A DNA stretch of 13,309 nt. Source: Bacteroidota bacterium (GTDB lineage Bacteria > Bacteroidota > Bacteroidia > Chitinophagales > Chitinophagaceae). A program made the position numbers and the translations under genes. The stretch is taken from positions 1 to 13,309 of the forward strand of contig JAEZAY010000348.1 in NCBI GenBank assembly GCA_023427575.1, given 5' to 3'. Positions 8,155 through 13,309 of this stretch are shown one piece after another; within the stretch, counting starts at the first letter, position 1, and each line of letters begins with the position of its first letter. Under the pieces are notes generated by a model. That model saw only the letters and a list, made by a program, of their open reading frames with translations, was not told the origin of the DNA and made no database searches.

Positions 8155-8952
8155 TTATTTTTTCTTGACCAGCGAAGCCAGAAATTGCTCGATGGCGGCA
8201 ACCATGGAAGGCGCCTGTGGAAGCGGTGCTCTTACATCTACCGTAAGGCCGGCCTGCTCCACGGCTTTGGAAGTATTGCTTCCGAAAGCGCCGATCCGGG
8301 TACCATTCTGGTTAAACGAAGGAAAATTATCAAAAAGGCTTTTTACGCCGCTCGGAGTAAAAAAGCAGATCAGATCATAACTTTTATCACCGATCAGTTC
8401 TTTTACCTCATTGCTGATGGTACGGTACATGAATGGTGTGGCAAAACCGCAATTATTGGCTTTAAGCCAGCCCACGATTTCGTTATCCTGCTGGTTTTCC
8501 GAACAGGGATATAGAAATTTTTCATTGCCTTTATGTTTGTTGATTACATCAAACATGCTCTTATTGGTTCCATCGGTACCAAAAAACACTTTGCGCTTGC
8601 GGTATAAAATGAATTTTTGAAGATAAAGAGCTACCGCTTCGGTGATGCAGAAATATTTGGTGTCTTGTGAAACACTGACCCTCATCTCTTCACAGATCCG
8701 AAAAAAATGATCGATGGCGTTCCGGCTGGTGAAGATCACCGCCGAATAATTGGCAATCTCGATCTTTTGTTTTCTGAAATCTTTGGCAGGGATTCCCTCC
8801 AGCCTTATAAAGGGGTGAAAGTCAAGTTCTAAATCATATTTACGAGCAAGCTCAAAATATGGCGACTTGTCGGTTTCCGGTCTGGGTTGGGTAATTAAAA
8901 TACGCCGGATCTTCAATACTGGCACTGCAATGTTAGCCCCGTTTTTAACCAT
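8155..8952 (-). CDS. hemD: Uroporphyrinogen-III synthase
   Basis: HemD cyclises hydroxymethylbilane to uroporphyrinogen III with inversion of ring D, the branch point for heme, siroheme and cobalamin. At 265 residues it has the usual length. Sequence similarity in this family is low, but the recurrent landmarks are present in order: RRILITQPRPET near the N-terminus (about 16-27), AVIFTSRNAIDHFF (about 70-83), YRT (FMYRTI), DLICFFTPSGVKSLF in the second lobe, IGAFGSNTSKAVEQAGL, and a C-terminal helix ending in Lys residues. This is the two-lobed alpha/beta fold expected for HemD. It lies 25 bases after the DUF4271 gene, a pairing known in Bacteroidota, and is followed at once by a terminator. 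The protein is probably cytoplasmic. A downstream start is possible because the first 15 or so residues precede the conserved fold. Confidence 0.88.
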   Translation of the reverse strand: MVKNGANIAVPVLKIRRILITQPRPETDKSPYFELARKYDLELDFHPFIRLEGIPAKDFRKQKIEIANYSAVIFTSRNAIDHFFRICEEMRVSVSQDTKYFCITEAVALYLQKFILYRKRKVFFGTDGTNKSMFDVINKHKGNEKFLYPCSENQQDNEIVGWLKANNCGFATPFMYRTISNEVKELIGDKSYDLICFFTPSGVKSLFDNFPSFNQNGTRIGAFGSNTSKAVEQAGLTVDVRAPLPQAPSMVAAIEQFLASLVKKK

Positions 8953-8977
8953 ATTTGTTACGTATGGATTCAGAATT

Positions 8978-9907
8978 TTAGGTACTGGTTTCCACTAAAC
9001 TTAATAACACCTTGTAAATCAATAAAAGGGGTGCTATTTCAAAAGCGCAAAGGTAAAGAAAAAAATGGAATTTATTGACTTTAATCTCTGCCCTGACCGG
9101 CATATATGAAATCAGAAACCGGTAGAGATACAAAACTCCAATCAGCATATAGGATAATCCGATCGCGATCTCATACATGCCGGGGTATGGGAAGGCGATC
9201 ATAAAAAGGATTGGGATTAAAAAGATCCCGATCATTTTATTATTGAGGAAAACGATAAAAAGGTATGTATCGGTTGCAACCTTTACGTTAAAAATCCAGC
9301 CCATTATCTTCAGAAACAGAAATTTCACCAGGTAAACGCCGGCTACAATACCCAGACAATAGAGGTAAATCCACCAGAAACCTTCCTCCTGCCCTACCCG
9401 GTAATGAAGGGCAAGAAAGCTCAGGTACAGGCCGCCGGTAAGAACAAATAATATATTCAGCAGCAATGAGGGCAGGGGCGACTGCAATAATTGGTCGCGG
9501 ATCTGCTGCTGGCGCATAGTAACCCGGAAAAATAGGGTGAGCAGGTTGGAGAAATACCGGTCGAACAATAAGCGCACCATGGCAAAATAAAAAACCAGGA
9601 AACAAAGCAGGTAAAAGACCAGGTCATCGGATTTTTTGGTGCGCAATTCAAAATCCAGTTTTACCGGAGGCTTTAAAAGGGGCAGATATGGATGTTGCTT
9701 TATCAGGCTGGAAACTTCCAGACTCTTTCGGATCGCGTTTTTATCAGCCAGCGAATCGGCCAGGTACCGGGCACGAACCAGCGAATCGGCCTGGCGCTGT
9801 TGTATCAACCGGTCGGTACTGTCGCGGTAAACAGAATCGGTTACGGATTGACCCCAGGCAAACATTGTTGAAATCAATAAAAGAAAAATCGCTGAAAATC
9901 TGATCAC
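8978..9907 (-). CDS. DUF4271-family multi-pass membrane protein
   Basis: This is a Bacteroidota-specific membrane protein family of unknown function, often found next to hemD. From the GTG at 9907 the product has 309 residues. It begins with a signal-type segment (MIRFSAIFLLLISTMFAWGQ), then a charged, Asp/Arg/Gln-rich stretch with two ADSL-containing repeats (about 35-65) that probably lies outside the cytoplasm. About six hydrophobic segments follow, with cytoplasm-like basic loops such as VTMRQQQIRDQLL. Landmarks are DDLVFYLLCFLVFYFAMVR, VYLVKFLFLKIMGW, FLNNKMIGIFLIPILFM and LYLYRFLISYMPVR. An earlier TTG at 9928 would add seven residues. However, a TAnnTTTG-like box (TATTTTTG, 9933 to 9926) covers it, and GTG sits directly before the signal sequence, so I favour 9907. 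It lies between a BamA-like gene and hemD, apparently in one operon. Placement in DUF4271 rests on character and context. Confidence 0.8.
   Translation of the reverse strand: MIRFSAIFLLLISTMFAWGQSVTDSVYRDSTDRLIQQRQADSLVRARYLADSLADKNAIRKSLEVSSLIKQHPYLPLLKPPVKLDFELRTKKSDDLVFYLLCFLVFYFAMVRLLFDRYFSNLLTLFFRVTMRQQQIRDQLLQSPLPSLLLNILFVLTGGLYLSFLALHYRVGQEEGFWWIYLYCLGIVAGVYLVKFLFLKIMGWIFNVKVATDTYLFIVFLNNKMIGIFLIPILFMIAFPYPGMYEIAIGLSYMLIGVLYLYRFLISYMPVRAEIKVNKFHFFLYLCAFEIAPLLLIYKVLLSLVETST
9748..9791. repeat. 30-bp-spaced direct repeat inside the DUF4271 gene
   Basis: The 14-base string CCAGCGAATCGGCC occurs at 9748-9761 and again at 9778-9791, exactly 30 bp apart. On the coding (minus) strand it encodes ADSL units in the soluble N-terminal region (QADSLVRARYLADSLAD). 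The 30-bp spacing keeps the reading frame, so gain or loss of a unit would change the protein by 10 residues without frameshift. Confidence 0.6.
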
Positions 9908-9992
9908 GGGGTTTTTGTTGCTCTGCAAAAATATAGAAAACGAATGATCGGCCTCTTCCTTATTCCGCCTGTATAGAAACCGCGCAAACAGG

Positions 9993-11804
9993 TCAGAAAT
10001 AATTTACATATCCCAGATGAATCTTGCTCTGGCGCAGATCAAACGGAACATCGTTTCTTTTCCCGGCCGCATAGGAGATATTGAAGATCCCGGCTTTCGT
10101 TTCAAAGGCCATTCCCAATCCGGCTCCCAGGTAGCTGTTTTTTAAATTCCGGGAAAGCGACCTGTTTGCTATCCATCCCAGGTCGACAAACGAAAACAAA
10201 AAGGAATTTTGCCCAAGGAAATAGCGGTATTCGCCGGTGGCCACACCATAGCGGGAAGCAAAAATGCTTTCTTCGTCGAAGCCGCGCAGCAGGCGGTAGC
10301 CGCCGATCTGGAAAAGCTCGTTGCGAAAAATCATGGGGCTTTGCACCCAGCCGCCGTTCACCGCCAGTTTAAATGTGGAACTGCGGGTTACCGGAAAATA
10401 ATGGGCGGCGGTAAGATTCAGCCGGAACTGGTATGTTTTGGTTTCCATGGTATCGTACAGGGACCGAAAATCAAATCCCGGGTCCCGGGTATCCTGTAAT
10501 TTAGCGATCACATTATTTTCTTTAATGGTACGGATCCCGGCCGAAACGCTGAAATCAATTTCATTGCCCTTTCGCGGATTAAACTGATAGTCGGTGCCAT
10601 TCAATTTATAAGATACTCCCATACTAACCGAGCGCAGATCCGCTTCCTCCGGAAGCCGCCGCAGTGATTTAATGCGGTTGGTGTCCACATCCAGCAAATT
10701 GGTACTGAAACTTTGAATGAATACCGATCCCGACTGGCGGGACGAAACGGTGTATTGAGCGCCCAGCTGGGCATTGATGTTAACGAATGAAGAATCTTTT
10801 TTAAAAAGATCAAAGTTGAAGTTGACCCCGAATGGCGAATTAAAAAGAAAAGGCTGCTGGAACAGAAGATTTAGCCGGGGCGATTTCACCTGGATCTGCT
10901 GCCATTCCAGTCCGATCGTTTCGCCGCTTCCCAAAGCATTGCGCAGGTTGATATTTGCTTCTCCGGTAACCAGCATTTTATTTCCTTCCAGTTGTGTATT
11001 AGCGGGCAGCAATCCTACCAGCACATCGATCTTGCTGCTCTTTTTTGGTTCGAGGTAAAGGTTCAGCACCGATCCGGTTCCCAGCATGGTTAAATCCCAG
11101 GGCCGCTGTTCCTTTACGAATGGAAGTTCCAGCAATTTTGAGCTAACCTTTCCAAGTTGTTCTTTATTGTATGGAGAACCTTTTTCCAGGTTCAGGTATC
11201 GCTCCAGATAAACGGAGCTGATGCTGGCATTCCCGAGATTACGGACGCTGTCGATCCGGTATAGCGGGCCTTTATTTACCTTGATGGTTCCCCCGATTAC
11301 GCCGCCCGAGATTTCCATACTGTCGAGCCGGATTTCGGCAAAGGGGTAGCCATTATTTTCGAGATAGTCAAGCATTTTCTGGCGTGCGGTTTCCAAACGG
11401 GCCGGATCCATCGGTTGCCCGGTGACGGACCTCCGGTTCCAGGAAGCCGCCTTCAGCAGTACTTCATCCACGGAATCAATATTGATCTGCCCCCATTGGT
11501 ATTTTTCACCTACAAAGATCTGAACAATTGCAAAGCTGGAATCGAACTGAATACTGTCTACCGAAGCGCCGATATAGCCCTGTTTACGAAGGAGGGCGGG
11601 GATCGTGGTGATATAGGCTGTGCCGGCATCACGGTTTGCAAAAACGGATTCAAGGCCCAGGTTCCGGGAAACAAAAATGCTGTCTTGATCTTCTGCTTTT
11701 ATTTTCAGTATAAACTGGGCAAAGCTGGAAGCCGGCAAAAAAGCCAGCGCCAGATAGCAGATAAAACAGTAAAAATATAGGTTTACCTTTGCGCCCCGGT
11801 TCAT
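9993..11804 (-). CDS. BamA/TamA-like (Omp85 superfamily) outer-membrane protein
   Basis: The product (603 residues from the chosen ATG) has a Sec signal peptide (about 1-29, SSFA before Gln) and a periplasmic part with POTRA-like features. These include a segment with RLETARQKMLDYLENNGYPF, then KGPLYRIDSVRNLGN and an SVYLERYLNLEKGSPYN helix. The C-terminal beta-barrel runs from about 270 to the end. Omp85 hallmarks are the RGF motif of the L6 loop (GGYRLLRGFDEES, about 501-513), GEYRYFL, FVDLGWI and a C-terminal strand ending in aromatic YVNYF. Omp85 proteins fold or translocate proteins or lipids at the outer membrane. The substrate here is unknown, and it is too short and POTRA-poor to be the main BamA. 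The open frame extends to 12029 but would overlap hemW; the ATG at 11804 sits right before the signal peptide. It is the first gene of the likely operon with DUF4271 and hemD. Confidence 0.85.
   Translation of the reverse strand: MNRGAKVNLYFYCFICYLALAFLPASSFAQFILKIKAEDQDSIFVSRNLGLESVFANRDAGTAYITTIPALLRKQGYIGASVDSIQFDSSFAIVQIFVGEKYQWGQINIDSVDEVLLKAASWNRRSVTGQPMDPARLETARQKMLDYLENNGYPFAEIRLDSMEISGGVIGGTIKVNKGPLYRIDSVRNLGNASISSVYLERYLNLEKGSPYNKEQLGKVSSKLLELPFVKEQRPWDLTMLGTGSVLNLYLEPKKSSKIDVLVGLLPANTQLEGNKMLVTGEANINLRNALGSGETIGLEWQQIQVKSPRLNLLFQQPFLFNSPFGVNFNFDLFKKDSSFVNINAQLGAQYTVSSRQSGSVFIQSFSTNLLDVDTNRIKSLRRLPEEADLRSVSMGVSYKLNGTDYQFNPRKGNEIDFSVSAGIRTIKENNVIAKLQDTRDPGFDFRSLYDTMETKTYQFRLNLTAAHYFPVTRSSTFKLAVNGGWVQSPMIFRNELFQIGGYRLLRGFDEESIFASRYGVATGEYRYFLGQNSFLFSFVDLGWIANRSLSRNLKNSYLGAGLGMAFETKAGIFNISYAAGKRNDVPFDLRQSKIHLGYVNYF
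11784..11791 (+). promoter_or_regulatory. Putative -7 promoter box of hemW
   Basis: TACCTTTG matches the Bacteroidota -7 consensus TAnnTTTG and lies 36 bases before the hemW ATG, a normal leader distance. It sits inside the first codons of the divergent BamA-like gene. No TTG is seen at the expected -33 distance, so support is partial. Confidence 0.35.
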
Positions 11805-11827
11805 TAACAGCCGCGATTTTGAAGCGT

Positions 11828-12952
11828 ATGGCAGGAATTTATATACATATCCCCTTTTGCAAAAAAGCCTGCCACTACTGTAATTTTCATTTTTCCACTT
11901 CACTGAAACAAAAGAACGCATTTGTTGCGGCTTTATTGAAAGAAAACAGGCTGCGGAAAGCTTATTTGCAGAACCAGCCGGTGGAAACGATTTATTTTGG
12001 TGGGGGAACCCCCTCATTGCTGGAAGCATCCGAAATGGAGGCCATATTAACCGGAATTCGTGAAAACCATCAAATCGCCAACAATCCGGAAATTACGGTA
12101 GAAGCCAACCCCGACGATATCAAATTGGAAAAACTGCAGCATTGGATCGGAATGGGCGTCAACCGGGTTAGTCTCGGCGTTCAATCCTTTCACAATAATG
12201 ATTTGATCTGGATGAACCGGGCGCATTCTGCCGAACAGGCGGAAACCGCTATTCGGATGATCCAGGCCGCGGGGATTCAAAATATTACCATTGACCTGAT
12301 CTACGGAGTTCCCGGGCTAAGTGACGAAAAGTGGATGGAAAATCTTGAAAAGGCTTATGGTTTGAACATTCCGCATTTATCCTGTTATGCGCTGACGGTA
12401 GAACCAAAAACGGCGCTTGAAGGTTTGATTCGGAAGAAAAAGCTGACTGAGCCAAGCAATGAGGACCAGGCCCGCCAGTTTAATCTGCTTATGGACTGGG
12501 CGGAGCACAAGGGTTATGAGCAATATGAGATTTCGAATTTTGCTAAAAAAGGTTTTCGAAGCAGGCATAACAGTTCCTATTGGCAGGATTTGCCCTACCT
12601 GGGGCTGGGACCATCGGCGCATTCATACAATGGAGCCGGGCGGCAGTGGAATCTTGCAAACAATGCTTTGTATATCCAGGGGCTGGAACAGGAAATAGTT
12701 CCATATGAAATTGAAACGCTGAGCGAAACGCAGCGTTTGAATGAATACATTATGACTTCCACCCGAACAATCGAAGGGATTGATCTGGAGTATGTTAATC
12801 GAAATTTTGGGGAAGAAGCCATGAGAGATCTGACAAAAAGGGCCGAGGGCTTTATTGCGGAGGGGAAGGTACAATTCACCGAAAACAGGCTGATTTTGAC
12901 AAGGGCGGGAAAACTATTTGCCGATGGAATTGCATCCGAACTGTTTGTATAG
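11828..12952 (+). CDS. hemW: Radical SAM heme-chaperone family protein HemW
   Basis: HemW is a radical SAM protein related to coproporphyrinogen III dehydrogenase HemN. Members act in heme handling, for example delivery to respiratory enzymes, rather than as the dehydrogenase. From ATG 11828 the product has 374 residues, the usual HemW size. The [4Fe-4S] site is Cys11, Cys15 and Cys18, followed by Asn-Phe. That is the CxxxCxxCxF pattern of HemW, as opposed to the CxxxCxxCxC of HemN. GGGTPS (SAM binding), EANPDD, NRVSLGVQSF, LIYGVPG, SCYALTVEP and the C-terminal LGLGPSAHSY with RHNSSYW are further marks. The open frame extends to a TTG at 11789, but ATG 11828 gives the normal start MAGIYIHIPFCKKAC. 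It is divergent from the BamA-like gene with 23 bases between start codons. The protein is cytoplasmic. Older annotations often label such genes as HemN. Confidence 0.93.
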   Translation: MAGIYIHIPFCKKACHYCNFHFSTSLKQKNAFVAALLKENRLRKAYLQNQPVETIYFGGGTPSLLEASEMEAILTGIRENHQIANNPEITVEANPDDIKLEKLQHWIGMGVNRVSLGVQSFHNNDLIWMNRAHSAEQAETAIRMIQAAGIQNITIDLIYGVPGLSDEKWMENLEKAYGLNIPHLSCYALTVEPKTALEGLIRKKKLTEPSNEDQARQFNLLMDWAEHKGYEQYEISNFAKKGFRSRHNSSYWQDLPYLGLGPSAHSYNGAGRQWNLANNALYIQGLEQEIVPYEIETLSETQRLNEYIMTSTRTIEGIDLEYVNRNFGEEAMRDLTKRAEGFIAEGKVQFTENRLILTRAGKLFADGIASELFV

Positions 12953-13043
12953 TTAGGGCAGATTTGTTGCCGTTAATAATGAATGAGCTCGGATGCCGAC
13001 AAGCCGATAGATCTTTAAATGGATGATTCGTGGAAGTATCTTT

Positions 13044-13160
13044 CTATTGTTCCGGATTTTTGCGAAAGCGGCGAACATACCGCACCAGTCCAATCGCCGC
13101 CATTACTATGACGATCAGCATCAGTTCCGTATAGCCATATGCCTCGTAGGTTAAGGGCAT
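13044..13160 (-). CDS. Possible small single-pass membrane protein (38 residues)
   Basis: An ATG-TAG frame encodes 38 residues starting MPLTYEAYGYTELMLIV. One hydrophobic stretch (about 13-28, ELMLIVIVMAAIGLV) is followed by a basic cluster (RYVRRFRK) and a short polar end. That arrangement follows the positive-inside rule, with the C-terminus in the cytoplasm. Codon use is mixed and GC-balanced, like the neighbouring genes, while the flanking bases are AT-richer. It converges with hemW. A TAATGTTTG string upstream resembles the -7 box but has one extra base, so a promoter is not established. I do not recognise a family. It could be a real small membrane protein or a chance ORF. Confidence 0.45.
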   Translation of the reverse strand: MPLTYEAYGYTELMLIVIVMAAIGLVRYVRRFRKNPEQ

Positions 13161-13309
13161 CTTTTTAGTTTGTTCTGAAGGTACGAAACTTCAAACATTA
13201 GTGTGGGGATAATAAATTTCTATTTTGCTAAATCTATATCAATGGTGAATTAGAAACAGTCATTGTAAATTACCTCTTTCTTTCACATTACGTTTCCGTC
13301 TTATTTTCC
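13161..13309. other. AT-rich right-edge segment with nothing recognised
   Basis: No ORF of note, RNA gene, repeat or clear hairpin is visible. It may hold the promoter of the small ORF to its left and that of a gene beyond the window, but no full TAnnTTTG box is found on either strand. Confidence 0.4.

Noticed and set aside
8047..8514. 155-residue plus-strand ORF opposite hemD
   Set aside because: It runs through the terminator hairpin and antisense to hemD; the composition is that of a shadow frame.
11789..11827. Upstream TTG start for hemW
   Set aside because: ATG 11828 gives the standard HemW N-terminus directly before the radical SAM cysteines; the added residues have no family resemblance and would overlap the divergent gene.
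11805..12029. N-terminal extension of the BamA-like frame to an ATG at 12029
   Set aside because: It overlaps hemW coding sequence by over 200 bases, lacks family character, and would bury the signal peptide that begins at 11804.

Overview
The window reads as ordinary chromosomal DNA from a Bacteroidota bacterium. The main evidence is a complete gldK-gldL-gldM-gldN cluster, the core of the type IX secretion system (T9SS), which is confined to this phylum. Two supporting signs are a DUF4271 gene beside hemD and Bacteroidota-type -7 promoter boxes (TAnnTTTG). Protein character and moderate GC suggest Chitinophagaceae or a close relative, but that family-level placement is inference.

Layout, left to right: (1) bases 1-618 are the 3' end of uvrC (+), followed by a hairpin terminator. 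(2) An AT-rich convergent spacer follows, ending in a second terminator that serves the minus-strand T9SS operon. (3) Bases 1004-5834 (-) are gldK, gldL, gldM and gldN, transcribed from right to left. A well-formed promoter lies just upstream of gldK. (4) Bases 5993-8038 (-) are a YyaL/SPATA20-type thioredoxin-domain gene. A single in-frame TAA splits it where the family has a Tyr codon. (5) Bases 8155-11804 (-) are a likely operon of a BamA/TamA-like outer-membrane protein, a DUF4271 membrane protein and hemD, closed by a hairpin terminator. (6) Bases 11828-12952 (+) are hemW, divergent from the BamA-like gene with only 23 bases between the start codons. (7) The right end holds a possible 38-residue single-pass membrane protein (-) and then nothing recognisable.

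How the genes work together: GldL and GldM form the inner-membrane proton-driven motor. GldM reaches across the periplasm to the GldK/GldN ring under the outer membrane and powers T9SS export and, in gliding species, surface motility. HemD (uroporphyrinogen III synthase) and HemW (heme-chaperone-like radical SAM protein) both belong to tetrapyrrole biology, but they are on opposite strands and need not be co-regulated. I found no mobile element, CRISPR array, tRNA or rRNA. I see no clearly new multi-gene system. The features most worth checking are the interrupted YyaL gene, an internal repeat in GldL, the start-site and promoter arrangements, and the small membrane ORF.
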